From positions 2,050,408 through 2,114,407 of the forward strand of contig CM026423.1 of NCBI GenBank assembly GCA_014871385.1: a DNA stretch of 64,000 nucleotides, written 5' to 3'. The notes under the pieces were generated by a model. That model saw only the letters and a list, made by a program, of their open reading frames with translations. It was not told the DNA's origin and did not search any database. This stretch comes from Ceratodon purpureus (taxonomy: Eukaryota; Streptophyta; Bryopsida; Pseudoditrichales; Ditrichaceae). The stretch's first letter is position 1. Each line of letters begins with the position of its first letter. Made by a program: the position numbers and the translations under genes. Positions 36,242-48,800 of this stretch are shown here, one piece after another.

Positions 36242-39200
36242 CTACAACACGCCAAAGTCCGACTCGGGCTCATCTTCATACTCGTTGTCGTCATAATGCG
36301 AGTCATCTTCCTCTCTTCTGAGATCAGCGTCTAGTTCATGCACTCGTGCAATAGGTACTTGTCTGAGCTGCGACTGCTGATCCACAGCGTCGGCTACTGA
36401 ATCTGCGACAGCGGAGTTGCGATCAACGTTATCTAACACGCTGTGAGTGTAGTCAAATGCGTTTCCGGAATCCCCGATAACCCGACGTCCTCTTGGATCA
36501 TGGCGTAATACAATTTTCCACTCTGGAGTCAAAACATCCTCCATAAAAAATACCTGCTCGGCGTTCCCGGGTAAGAGATACGGATTCATGCGCCGGCGAT
36601 CTTCTCGGATGTCCGTTCTACACGTCCAGAATCCCAGACGATCCTTCTTCACCATGTCGTGACGGATCCAATCCACTTTCAAAAAAATGATGTTCCATCC
36701 TGAAAAGTTAACTCGATAAATTCCCTTCAACACTCCCACTTCGATTCGGTCCACCGCACGTTCACTTACTGATGTTGAGATCCCGGAGTCGTATGTTGCG
36801 TACGCTCTGGTGCCTTCGTCCTCTATGCATCTCAGTAAAGCACCGTAGGACCACATATAGTTGTATGACTCTGCATGGGCTGATGGCGGTGTTGATAATT
36901 GAATCAATTTCTCGTCCAATGGGAAATTCGAAGCCTGCAATTGTAGGACATGCTGACGTAGCCACGTTGAGAAAGATGGCATTGCTTCTAGATGAGAGGG
37001 ATACGTTACAATTCGGCCTCCGTTCCTCCGCTGCTGCACGGCTCTGAAGGCTTGACGCTCCGAATTCCTAGTCTCTTTTTGTGTTCGGTACTCCCTGAGA
37101 AAGCATGCAAGTGTCACTTTGTATCACATGCACTTCTTTTATTAAATCAGCAAGTAACATGCATGATGCATGAGAACGACACAAAGGGAGCTGTAAGCAG
37201 GAAATTTGGGCACCGTGTACAGTACTCACCCCAGTAGTTCCTCGGTGTACTCGGAGTGACCAATTGCGTGCTCATGTATGTCACGGATGTCTTCTTGTGA
37301 CAGAGTGAAGGTTTTCACTTTCCCCATAACCAGCTCCCCCGAGTCACGGAGCTCTTCCTCGGCGTCCCAGATTCGACGTCTGGAGTGGGGAAATTCTGAG
37401 AAATACTCGGTTGCGAAGCCAAGAGCTTCGTCATCTCTATACCCTGACGCCATGCTGGCTTCGGGCCTGGCCATGTTCCGGACGTAACTTGCCAAGACAC
37501 CCATATACCTTTCGACTGGATAACACCAACGGGTGTGAACGGGCCCGCATTGAGCTAGTTCCTCCACCAGGTGTACACAGAGGTGAGTCATTATATCGAA
37601 GAAACTGGGAGGGAAGTGAAGTTCGAAAAGGCAAAGTGTTTCAGCTGTATAGTTCATAAGGGCTGGAATTTCAATTGGATCGATAACTTTCGAACATATC
37701 CTTCTGAACACAGTGCCCATCCTGATCACGGCGTCCCTGGGCCCGGATTGTAAACTGCCTCGCAGGGCTGCAGGCATGATTTGCTGCAAGAGAACATGGT
37801 GGTCATGGGATTTCATACCTGCAAGGCGGTCTTTCTGTGCAACTTTCTGGAGTGTTGAGGAAAAACCTGTTGGAGTTCTGGTTTCAGCCACCACTCGAAG
37901 AAAGGATCTTCGCTCCGATTCAGACAGCACGTAGGGGGCTCGAGGTAGGATGTAGCTCTCTGAGTTTGGGCGGGGTCGTAGCCAAAGCTGTGGCATTACA
38001 CCTGCCTGTTCCATGTCCTTCCGTACCTCCTCTGTGTCATTTTCTCCGAAAATATGCTTGATTATGTTTGCCGATATGTTTCTTTCAGTATGCATTACGT
38101 CAACAAGGTGACGAATGGGCAGATCCTGTACGCAGCGAATTAGCACACATAGGTCAATCAGCATGCAAAGTTGCGAACGGGGAACATGGAATTCCGAATT
38201 GGACATAAGTAAAGGTTCAGTTCGAGGAGAATATGCGAGCTGATTAATTGGGGAGGGGTGTAGAAGTTTACCTTCCAATACGGGAGCTGATAGAGCGTAG
38301 AGACCCGATTAATTCCATACTTCCTAGCTGGGTCCGAGCTCTTTGGGGTCCCCCCGTTATATAGAAATGTCTGCCTCAGCATTCCATGACGAATTGTCAA
38401 AGCTCCTGTGGGTCGTGACGGGGCTGCATCATGGTCTTCGTTGCCGCCAAACTGCTCGGTGTCTACACGTAGCGGATGGTTAGGTGAGAGCCACTTGCGG
38501 TACTGAAAGCAGGAGTAGATGTTTTTTTTAAGAGCACTTGAACGTCGTGAGACGGTTGCTTCGCCACAACACGGACAACCAACATATCCCTTTGTAACGC
38601 TGCCTGAAACCACGCCATAGGCGGGGAAATCGTGCAGGGTCCACATTAGGACTGCACGCATTTTGAAGGTGCACTGATCTTGATACTTCGCTGCGTCAAC
38701 TGTTTCCACTCCCTCTGTCCGCCACAAAGTCTGCAGTTCTTCCAATAAAGGCTGCAGAAATACGTCGAAGCACGCCCCTGTAACTGACTGTGGACCCGGT
38801 ATGATCAAACTCAGAATTAGAAATCCCTTCTTCGTGCTGAGCCAGGGGGGTACGTTGTAGTTTACCAATACAACGGGCCACGTTGACCATGTCGACCTTT
38901 TAACTGAAAATGGATTTAGCCCGTCAGTAGCAAGGCCCAATCTTATGTTTCGATGCTCTGCGCTGAAGGATACGTCCATGCTGTCAATAAACGCCCACTG
39001 CTTGCTGTCTGCGGCATGTCTCAATTTCCCATCGTTACTTCTATTCTCTATGTGCCAAGTCTGTAGCGCTGATAGCTTGGGTGTACTGTATATGCGTTGG
39101 AGACGGGGAATTAGAGGAAAGAATCTTAGAACTTTGCAAGGCACCTGGGAAGCACCCACTCTTTTGTACCGCGGAGCTCTACAACCTGGTTTAGTACAAC

Positions 39201-40865
39201 GTTCCTTGTGTATATCTGCCCCCCGATACAGCATGCAGTTGTTCGGGCAGACGTCAATGTCTTGATGTTGTAGTCCCAGTTTCCGCAACAGTTTCGTTGC
39301 CGCATATTCGCTAGAAGGAAGTGTGTTAATCTCTGGAAGAATAGCATTCTTCAGTATGGTCATGAGCTCGGTGATGAACGCACTACTGCACTTGTGTGTT
39401 CTGCATGCCTGAAGTAGGATCATTGTAGCGCTGAGGCTGCTCAAACGAGCACCAGCATACAGGAGAGTGTGTGAACTTTCTTCTAACAACCGCTGCGCCT
39501 CGGTCACATTCTCTTCTTCCTGCGTGGTAGTTCGGACTCCCTCATCATCGCTGTCTTCATTATTCTGCACCGGAATATCTCCTGGTATGTCTGCAAACGG
39601 AGGGTTCTCGTCAGGTACGCCGTGTTCCTCAGCCTCCCGAGACATGTCCTCGTATCTGTGAAATGCGTTCTGGACAAGGCCAGAAATATTCATGTTCGCA
39701 TCAGTAACCTCTGCTGCTTCTCTGAGGAGCCTCGCCCTACCAAATCTCCCGTATTCTCCTTGTATATGAGAATCCCATTCCTCGTCCGAAGAATCCGGGG
39801 GAATGCCCTGCACAGACATTCTTGAGGTAACACATTAGCGACTCCTTTCGTTAATGGTGTAGTTGCATTCGACAGTTACGTGAAGACCCTCTATATCGTG
39901 TCAGCGCTACATCCTTACATGGGATTCTGAGTTCTAAGACAGTCATATGTACTCCACATATGCATGACTAGATCTCTAAGGTTATGAAATGAGCATATGA
40001 TTCTCTGTGACCACATTCATACTGTACGTTGTCAAGACATCTTCAGGATCCAATCAATTTCGTACCAATAAAGGAGTACGTTCCGTACGAAGCTTCAGAA
40101 TGCAACATTGCTGAGATCAGCATATGGACAGTTCAAATACGGACGTTCTACCAAAATTAAGTTGACATGGATAACTCGATTCCTCATTCAACGACCTAGT
40201 CCCAAAAACTGTCTCTATTCTCTCTTACATTGGTACGTACTGCATCGACCAGGAAGTGACGAATTCTATTTCCCCGACAACAGAATAGTAAACAATGACC
40301 GACATTCAACTCATTTGATTAAAATGTTGTTAAGTCGGGTGCGTCTTTTTAAAGTATCATGATAGAGCTGTAAGGTATACTAAACCCCAGTAGATATGTC
40401 TCAGAGGTTATGACCTCTTATGACATACCTATCATCAAGGCTTCTTGTAAATCTTCTTGAGATGTAAATTTTAGTACTCTGTCCAGTGGCATAAACTACA
40501 CGGTACTAATTAACGTTCATTCTTCCTTCAGATACATGCGTGAGGGAGGTTTGAATAAGTGTGCAATTTCACTTCTGTCTCATCTGGTCTTAGAATTCAA
40601 AAACATTCCAAGGTCCAACAATGTCAGTGAAACATACCTGAGTGCGCCCCCTAAAATAAGGGTGTCGTCCAAAATCGTGTAGATGAGTTCTCGCCATTTT
40701 CGGGGAGCGTTTTGACGCTGGAGACCCCACACAGATGTTGCACTTACATCTCACGAGGTAGTAGTTGTTGGTCTCTGCTAAATGTTGTTCTCGAATTAGT
40801 AGCTTAGCGTCCCTGGACGCTATTCGACCTGGAGCGTTTATCAATTCTCTGGTAGTTGAAGACAT
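36242..40865 (-). CDS. CACTA transposase (tnp2 family, with DUF4218 and DUF4216), 4 exons
   Basis: The catalytic transposase that cuts and joins the element. Exons are 40865-40638, 39807-38272, 38125-37230 and 37094-36242, all GT-AG and in frame, giving 1170 residues. Exon 1 encodes a Transpos_assoc-like Cys/His motif (C40, C42, C45, H61, then FGRHPYFRG). Exon 2 carries the tnp2 domain (GLATDGLNPF, VPPWL, LIIPGPQ, DVFLQPLLEEL, DFPAYG..SG..TKGYVGCPCC). Exon 3 completes it (LVDVMHTERNI, MKSHDHHVLLQQIMPAALRG) and holds DUF4218 (PPSFFDIMTHLCVHLVEE, CYPVERYMG). Exon 4 holds DUF4216 (GWNIIFLKVDWIRHD) and an acidic tail. If exon 1 is wrong, the alternative start is ATG 39819. Domains occur in the usual order and length for full elements, with no stop or frameshift. 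Confidence 0.88.
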
Positions 40866-41778
40866 CTCCACAAATTCGCTATAGATATATCCTCCCGGTA
40901 GGTCTGTGGGCGAATTTGCAGAAACAACATTCAGAACCTTTGCATTGTAACAGGGAGATAAGAACTACTTTTCGGAGAAACTGAAATTGGAAATGCGTGA
41001 CCTACCTGAGAACTCGTACGTACACAGTCAGTTGTCGGGTAATGGAGCAGACTATCTCCCGCTTTAGAAGCGTTGTCTACATCGCAGTAACTACTCTTCA
41101 ATTCAGAGCAGCGCACACAGGGCGGTCTTGCCCTAAGACAGTAATACACAACATTTGTGTCGTTACTCGTAAGATATGAAAGAGATTATCTCGGATATGC
41201 GAGGAAAACATAAGTCAATGTGCGGAATTGAAGAGTACATAGATTTTCAGGACTTACCAGGATTTCAAGTTGCACCGGAGAGGAAAGCTCAATCTCCAGC
41301 ATCCACCCCCGTCGTGTGTCGTCGTCTACAAAATGCAAGTTCCAGTTCTATTGCGTAATACTGTCAATCTCCAACTCCCGTTTAGCATCATATCAGGATG
41401 AGAAGGCTTCCGCAATCCTTCTGGAATTAAAAAATCGGATTGGTGGGCTGAGGATCTTGATTGCTAACGTCTTCCGAGTAGATACGACGGAAATTATTAT
41501 TAGAATGCGTAAAAGTGGCCACCTCTCAAGCATGATCGTGGCTGTTCAAACCGCTTGATCGTGCTAATTCAAGGGGGGTATGTTAACTACTAGGACGGCT
41601 GCTAAAACAGAAACCCCTGTCGTTACCCTAAATTCATATACTCTGTATTTTCAGAAAAAGAGGGCTTTCTAAACGGACAAATCTCAAAACGATACTGTAG
41701 TTTAATGTTATTCAGTAGTTGACAATAAGTCAAGAGAGCAGAATCGCAGCGTATCCTTCAGGTAGACTTCGTGTTTCC
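40866..41778. promoter_or_regulatory. Divergent promoter region inside the CACTA element
   Basis: About 0.9 kb between the minus-strand transposase start and the plus-strand Cys-rich ORF. No convincing gene. A minus-strand frame with two closely spaced Cys and a good splice donor (41,149-40,995) could be an extra upstream exon of the transposase, but its splice phase does not fit the next exon. Confidence 0.4.
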
Positions 41779-42330
41779 ATGAGGGTTTCGATGGCCATGG
41801 CGTCCGATCTCCACAGTGAAGCTATGTCTGAAGATTGGCGATCAGAATGGGTCACAAATAGAGCGCGCATATCACCTTGGATGTTGGACTGCCTCGCCCT
41901 CGAGTTTGAAGACAATCTGCACGGAATGCACGACGAGTGTGAGTGTCCGTGCGGGAGGTGCTACCAGTTGACGTGGCTAAGAAGGCCGCAGCATTGTAAG
42001 TGCAAAGCGTGGCAAAGGGTACGTTACCTCGGGCTGGAAGAACGGATTCGCAGCAGGAGGCGGAACTGTCGTTGCAACCCTTCAAAGAGGGTGTCGTGGG
42101 GGGCCTGGTTTTGCGAGCGCTGCACCGAAGTCTGCGAGATGACTGCCACAGGGCCATGTGTTCGAAAGCGCGAATGCTCGGATTCAGTTCTTGATTGCCT
42201 TGAAGAACGAATTCGGCGTGGATATACTACAAGCGGGAGCTCTGACGAAGCGTCGGACGACACCTCTTACCGCGGATCCCCCATCTCATACTGGACCGAT
42301 GGGGAGGATGACTCCAGAGATGATGCTTAG
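41779..42330 (+). CDS. Cysteine-rich protein of the CACTA element, unknown
   Basis: I do not recognise this 183-residue protein. From the ATG at 41779 it has an acidic N-terminal part, then closely spaced Cys pairs (CECPCGRC, CKC, CRC, CERC...C) within about 75 residues, alternating with Arg-rich stretches, and finally a Ser/Asp-rich acidic tail. This pattern suggests zinc binding and nucleic-acid contact, but no named zinc-finger family fits. It lies immediately upstream of, and in the same orientation as, the coiled-coil gene. It is not part of the usual two-gene CACTA set. It may be a single exon of something larger. Confidence 0.5.
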   Translation: MRVSMAMASDLHSEAMSEDWRSEWVTNRARISPWMLDCLALEFEDNLHGMHDECECPCGRCYQLTWLRRPQHCKCKAWQRVRYLGLEERIRSRRRNCRCNPSKRVSWGAWFCERCTEVCEMTATGPCVRKRECSDSVLDCLEERIRRGYTTSGSSDEASDDTSYRGSPISYWTDGEDDSRDDA

Positions 42331-42853
42331 GTTTAGGTTAGAAACTTTGGGGCAGAATACGGGGACATGTTAGGAAAAGTTGTAGTGAGATGAAAGAAGA
42401 GGCAACGCCTTAGATCTGTGGAAATGCGAGTGTCTCTCTGTACAATTTGTCACGGAGACTGATTTTAAATCGAGAGCCTTGTTCTGAAGGACAAATGAGT
42501 CCATTACCGTTGTCTCCTGTTATGATGCCCGCGGTTCAAAGATATAATGGAAATTGGTGCAGTAACAAGTAATCATCACTAAAATGTGATCAGCAATTGC
42601 TGAGTACGGCGTAGCCGATCCCAGAATCTCTCCAGCGATCCTGAAGGCGACTGTATTCATGAAAGCAGTAGTAGAAATTAATGAACATAGTACCTAAATA
42701 TCAACGAAGATGGGCTCGTTAAGTTCAGATGGCGGGCACCTTGATCCAAGAACGCAGATCGTAGTGTCCAGAACCGAGTAAATCACCTTCAGTGCAAGTC
42801 GCCAACGTCGTATACATAGAGAGAGCTCCTGTGATTTTCATATCTTTACACAC
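42331..42853. other. Spacer between CACTA accessory genes
   Basis: No supported gene. It should hold the 3' end of the Cys-rich gene and the promoter of the coiled-coil gene. Confidence 0.4.
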
Positions 42854-44174
42854 ATGGAGCGAACCAAGGAGCAATGGCGAGAGTGGTTCTCCGTATGCAT
42901 GCTTCTAAATGGCCATGGCTTCATTCCAGGGGTGCCTGCAACGCGTACAATCTGTGGACGTGGTGAGGTCGTCGAGCGATGGGGTCCCGCAGTGGAGTAC
43001 GTGGAAGGTGTAGGTGCGCCGTGTCGAGGGTACGATTTTCGCGATGAGGACGGTGAAAAGTACCACTTGTATGTAATCGAGCTATTCGAAAGAGTTCATC
43101 AGCGCAAACTGTTGAAGCGTGTGCTGCCTTTCCACTTTGCTCGGGGGTTAGCTGTAGAGGCCCAGGGCGTCGCAGTGAACTGGGTTGCTTTTGCAATGGC
43201 TCGTTGTTTCCCTGCTCACAAAAGAACACCTTTCATACCACTGCTGGAATACTCCACGGTCAATGCTCCTCTGCCCTGGATTAACGACAAAGTAATGCCT
43301 GGAGAACAAGGCCCACCTGCTGGACCCATACATAATCTGCGACAGGTAATGCGTAAATCCTCCTTAGGCAAATGCTCCATAGCTGATGTGTCTTCGATCT
43401 CCCGTGCGTGGACATTTAAATTACCGTGGCATATCCTCTATACCGGGAACCACCCAATTGTACAGCTATCTTCCTTTTTCTGTTGAGACTGATTTGTGTT
43501 CGTTGCGTAATGTTTAGGACTCTGCTGTGAAGGAGGAGCGTGTGGTCGACACCGAGGAACAGGGTGTTCGTCCAGGTTCCCCCGTACTTACTAACGGGCG
43601 GAGATGCATATGCGGCCCGGACTCGCCTCTCCTTCAAGGCTTACGTGTAATCACCGACGATATAATCCAGGCTGCTCGGAGAAACAAGAGAAAAATTCAA
43701 GCTGAGTTTGTAGCTTCTACAGCCGATGTTGACAACGTGAAAATAGCTCTCGCAGATGCTCAAGACAAAGTTGTGCTGATACGAGGTAAACACCAAGAGA
43801 TGCTGAGGCACCAACGACGCGCTGAAGAACATCACAAAAAAGCCTCGGACATCAGTAAGTCAGCCACCATCCAACTTGCCGAAGCTACATCTTCAGGTGC
43901 AGAAGCAATTGCTGTTCAGAATCTCCAGTCTCTCGCCAAGTTGAGCCAAGCAGTCCTTCGGTCTTCTACGGTCGAACTCGAGAGAATTACAAAAAAAATC
44001 AGAACGTTCGAAGATGATTTGCAGAGAGCACGCTATCGGGTGGAACTTCAAGTGGAAGTTTACGAGGACCTATTGCGTCGGAGAGATCGTGCTTCCAAAG
44101 CACTAGAGCAGGAGGAAGTCCTCATGAACACAGTAACCGAATTCATGCAAAAGGAAGGCCATCCCCGAAACTAA
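42854..44174 (+). CDS. Coiled-coil protein of the CACTA element, unknown, 2 exons
   Basis: Exons 42854-43345 and 43518-44174 join in phase 0 (CAG|GTAATG...TTTAG|GAC) to give 382 residues. I recognise no family. The N-terminal 165 residues look like a folded domain (MERTKEQWREWF, HLYVIELFERVHQRKLLKRV, NWVAFAMARCFPAHKRTPFIPLLEY). The C-terminal 180 residues form a long charged helix (IQAARRNKRKIQAEF...HQEMLRHQRRAEEHHKK...ELERITKKIRTFEDDLQ), a probable coiled coil suited to multimer formation. A Cys pair (RRCICG) lies just before the coiled coil. Such a protein could act in transpososome assembly or regulation; that is inference from location only. Both exons are open with good splice sites, so it is likely expressed by the element. 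Confidence 0.65.
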
Positions 44175-44728
44175 CTACTTCAGCTGACAGATCACTGTCC
44201 AACGAAAGATGGACACTTGTCCACAGCGAATTGGATATAAAGTTGAAGACAAGTATGGAATCATCCCCTGTTTAGAAGTTCAAACTTTTTTTGCAACGTT
44301 GGGTAATCTGTCAGGCAGCAGTAATAGAAACGTCGCTTAGTCTCGAACGTTCCATATAATGATAGAATAGAATCAGCCCGGGATATAATATGTTTCCAAT
44401 TTCTGGCTAGTCGAATCTGGCATGGCAACTGACAAAGTACATGTAGAAACAGCTGAGCTATATTTTTGCACGCCTCGAACGCCATTTATTGTTAGTTCTG
44501 TCGGGGACTACGGCTGTGGATATATTTGTAGAATTCTAACATTTTCTAATCCAGTGACTCTCGTGCATTCGCACCCGTAAGTACTAAATCAGTTCCACGT
44601 ATGGAGGGTAAGGGCATAACGACATATTCGCGTGTTTTCCATTCTTACACAGGCATATGTGGGAAAAGGTTATGTTATTTATTGTATAAGGAATAATATT
44701 ACATCACAGTGCACATATGAAACCTCTG
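44175..44728. other. Spacer between convergent CACTA genes
   Basis: No supported gene. It lies between the 3' ends of the plus-strand coiled-coil gene and the minus-strand acidic-protein gene and should contain both terminators. Confidence 0.4.
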
Positions 44729-45487
44729 CTAATGAGGGGACCAGCACTCTAGATTATGCTCCTCCTCCTCTGTCATGTTGCCATAATAATCCCCCCACGC
44801 CTGGATCATTTCTTCACGTAACGACGGATCATCTTCATCTACATCCGAACTCCCGTCATGTGAATCCGAAGTAGATATGTGCCTTCTGGAGATGTGGTTC
44901 CTCGTTTCACCCACCATCGTATCGTCATCAGGCAACGACTCCTCTTCGAATCCCTGAAATCTAATGTGTTCAATTCTAACACCGATTTGTAAATGCTCAG
45001 AAAACATACTGAAGAGGCGACATAAAACGACAGTAAGTAAGCAGACAGCAATCGCTGATAATGCTAAGTGGAAGCCACTGAAAGGGGATTTAGCAGCTGC
45101 ATTTGCTGCACATCCGTGTACAGAACAAACAGAAGAGTCTACTGCGGGAAACCCCCGCAAGAACAGTATGTACGTCAACAGCTTCATTAGGTCCCTTCGG
45201 AAATCCATAGTACCGCCATGTTTTGCACAAAACGTGTCCACCAGGGCCATCTCTCTCCCGTCGAGAATCAGTACCTCCTGTTCTCTACGTGCACTATCGG
45301 AAAGCACCCCGCTATCTTGGTAATCGCATGTGCCGTCGTGGGGCAATACCGATTCTTTAGTTCCCGGAATCTCCTTAGTCAAGAACGCACTGTCGTCGCC
45401 TACATCCTTGAGGAACCACCATCTATCCTCACCGACCACGTCCTCACACAACAAACTCTCGTACGTCCCACTCTCACAGGGCTCCAT
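44729..45487 (-). CDS. Acidic protein of the CACTA element, unknown
   Basis: Open from ATG 45487 to the stop at 44729 (252 residues). I recognise no family. Both halves are strongly acidic (SLPDDDTMVGE, SSDVDEDDPSLREEM, NMTEEEEHNLE). The middle holds a hydrophobic stretch (FHLALSAIAVCLLTVVLCRLF) that would be a membrane helix if translated. However, it lies within a plausible intron: donor GAC|GTACAT at 45,173 and acceptor CTCTTCAG at 45,009, 165 bases long and so in frame either way. Splicing would remove 55 residues and leave a soluble 197-residue acidic protein (KLLT|MFSEHLQIG). I favour the spliced form, since a membrane protein would be odd here. Divergent from the Transposase_24-like gene. 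Confidence 0.5.
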   Translation of the reverse strand: MEPCESGTYESLLCEDVVGEDRWWFLKDVGDDSAFLTKEIPGTKESVLPHDGTCDYQDSGVLSDSARREQEVLILDGREMALVDTFCAKHGGTMDFRRDLMKLLTYILFLRGFPAVDSSVCSVHGCAANAAAKSPFSGFHLALSAIAVCLLTVVLCRLFSMFSEHLQIGVRIEHIRFQGFEEESLPDDDTMVGETRNHISRRHISTSDSHDGSSDVDEDDPSLREEMIQAWGDYYGNMTEEEEHNLECWSPH

Positions 45488-45831
45488 GTCAGTTGTGACC
45501 GCGGAAAGAGAATGCCGGAGGAGGAGAAGCTTGGCTATGGACTCATTCGGCCGAAATATATCTCAGGCCCCAAAGTACTGTGGCTGTCAGCTGGTTTTAA
45601 GGATCGCATGGATGCGGAAAAGACAACTCGCCTTGCGCCAACGGACAAAACGGCGGGCACGAAGCCTTCCTCCGAAGGTGGCTTTTGCGCCGCCACGAAG
45701 TGCAGGTGCTAAATACAATTGCACGATGGTGCGTAACCCCCCTCCAAATACCGCATGCTTCTATTCTAAGTCATGTGTCGACGTAGGGCAGTAAGTAATG
45801 CAGTGTTCGTTTTTTTCCTGAACCCTAGATA

Positions 45832-48800
45832 ATGTCAATGGCGTCGTCACTCTCAGAATGCGGCAGCTGCTCGGCCAATTCCGACCAGGGCGGGTACATA
45901 TCCGAGACAGAAGAGATCGCAAGTAGAGTCAAGCGGCGCGACACCAGACAGTGCTTCAAACAGCTGCGGGACTCCGTCATGGCGTCCGCCACACCCACCT
46001 CGGGGAGCGCCCCTTCACGAACGGCGCCCACCACATTACAGGTACTCGCATCACCTGAACCTTCCCGTCCATATTGCCCGTGCTTGCATTTCGTGCATTA
46101 CTTTCTAGCAGAAATCTCTCTAAGGATCACTGTGGAAATATTCCAGATAGATTGTTTTGAGAAAACCCTAAACCCACACTTCCTGTAGGACTACTTGTGG
46201 TTTTCCGTGCTGATCGCGTCTGATTCCCTTCGTATCACCGGAAGCCATGCATTCGTATTTTATCTAGGTCCAATCCATATTTTAATTCGGTTGTATAGCT
46301 CCTGTTGTTGCTGCGTTTTATAACTCTGATGCAGCCCTACACTTCTAATTTCCTCGATTGCAATATGTAATAAGATGCCTCCAGATCTCATCAAATTTTT
46401 AGTTATGCATACAGACAGTAGTCCTTGAGATCCGCTTCTATTTCTTGTCTGAAGCTAAGATATGAAGTTTAGGGCGACGTTGAAGAGAACGGGCCCGGAT
46501 TTGGCGAAGGTTGTTTTAGGCATACTTTGATTATGCGAAGATCAGTTTTCTTGTTTCCCCGATTTTCATACCTAGAAACAACAACGCTGCATGTAAACAT
46601 AAATTTTAGGGTTTCCTAATAGATTCAGGTGATTATATCATGTATGTTTGGTTAATTTATTCCTCCACGGTATACTCGTTGTTTAAAGGTCAGTAATCTA
46701 CCTAATGAGCAACATAATTTTTTCACATAATTACAAGCTTGTTTCTTGTGCGCGCTATTTGACATGTGGACATACTGTGTAGCGCAGTCGATATTGGGCC
46801 GTTCCCTTCCGAGGCAGGCATCACAGCAGGGATCACCAATGGGGTCACAGCATGAGGACGCTCATTTCGGGTGGCCACCTGAACTCTCGCAACAACCGTC
46901 AACGGAGTTGCCAAGCATTCCTCAGAATGTGACCACACATTACCGAGGATCCTCCCCTTTCCAACAACGGCTTCCCCAAATTGCTCCGAGACCCGCTCAA
47001 ACTGCACCGCCCTCAATGAACAACCACCTGGAAACGTCAGCCGGGGGTGCCCCATACGTGCAGCGAGGTCAAAGGCGGCCTAGGAGCCCTGCGACAAAAG
47101 AAAGAGAGGCAATGGCAAAAAGACAAGCTCGTATTTTACAGAATGAAGCATACGCATTACAAAGGATTGCGCACGCCGAGGGCAGACAGATGAGGTACCC
47201 TATCTTAACGAACCCTGAGGGAGAAATAATTGGGCATCGGGGTAAATGGCAAGCTGCGGTTAGGTCCATCGTTGAACTTACAGTTGACAGATCAATTCGA
47301 GAATATCGGAAAAATCCGAATGAGTGGAAGTGGTTGTTGAGAACGATACAAAGGGAGCTTGATCTTCGATTCTCATTTGTATATCCCGTGAAGCCAGAGA
47401 TACTATCATCGTATCTATCACAGATATTGAGCAACGACAGATATAAATGGCACAAGCATTACGTTAAGACAGAAGGTGGTCAGCATGAAGATTGTCCAGA
47501 CGATGCCTTTCAAGCATTGCGTCAGTTCTGGGAGAGTCCTGAAGGAAAGGCCAAGAGTGAAAACATGGCCAAAATCCGCTCTAAGGTTGGAAAAGATGTT
47601 GGCTTTTTCAGTGACCAAGACCCTCAGCAGACTCCAACGCATACTTGGCGGAGCAAATCCGTTTCTGATGACTTCCATACCCCCGGTTCTAGAGAAGTTA
47701 AGGTATCACAATCCTACATTCTTTTTCTGGAATGATATTCATTTTATTATCGAAGGTTGAGAACGCTGTGGTTATTTCCCTTTGCGTGTTCTAATGCAGC
47801 ACTCCATGAATTTTAATACAGGGTGAACTTCTCGTAATTAACGTGTTTGAGATTTGACAGTATGCAAATCCATACCAGACACCAATGTGCTCTGATTGGA
47901 TTATGGATGCACCGACGCAATATTGTGCGACCGAGACTTATGGATCACACGCCCACTCCCCCAAAGTTGTGAATTCCACTTCTATCCGTCAGGTATGAAT
48001 TTTACACGTCCATACTTTCAATAGCAGTTGATTCCGTGTCTTGAATTCTACACATGCATTATTCAATAGCTATTGCTCGCGTGTCCCGGATGTAATTCAA
48101 TATGTTCCCAAATACTCTTAAAGTTTGAGTGTACTCGCAGGGCACAGGAAGTCTGAACCAATCGACACCAACAGAGAAACTGTCTGATAGTTGGAAGGAG
48201 GGCATGGAATCAAGAATGGACTTCCTTCAAACGAATCTGACCGAACTATTGCAACTAATTAAGCAAGGCGTTGGAAACGAGGGCAGGACCTCTGTCCACG
48301 TCTTGCCAGACGTTCAGACCTCATTGAATTCGCCTTCATTTCCCGAGCAGATTTCAGTAGGACTCGACCCAACTCCCAAGTCTTTGCTAAACGCATTGGA
48401 TCCTGCACCGGAAATAAATCCAGGTGAAGCACGATTCAGAACTCATACATATATATGTATGCCGTGTATTCACTTACAATGTAGAGAATCCTCGCGATAC
48501 CCTCAACTAGTTCAATGGAGGCACGGAATAACTTGTTTTCTTATGTACTGATGCAGACATTCCAATTGAGAGAGACCCCGGCCCTTCCAGTGTCGCAGTG
48601 ACCGATTCGCCACTGAGCGGAGACACGGTTTTATTAATTCCAAATGCGCTCTCTCAAGACGAGCATACTAACTCCGAATGTGCGCCGTCTCTCACTTCAC
48701 CGGAGAGTTCCAGAGGCACCAACATTTATCCTACATCGACATTGGCAGAGACTCAGAATCTTTTCAACTCCGCATGCATCACGCAATCAGTAGCTGACGA

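Noticed and set aside
45218..45794. Two overlapping plus-strand frames of 154-164 codons
   Set aside because: They lie opposite the minus-strand acidic protein of the CACTA element, or run past its start, and show no family features.
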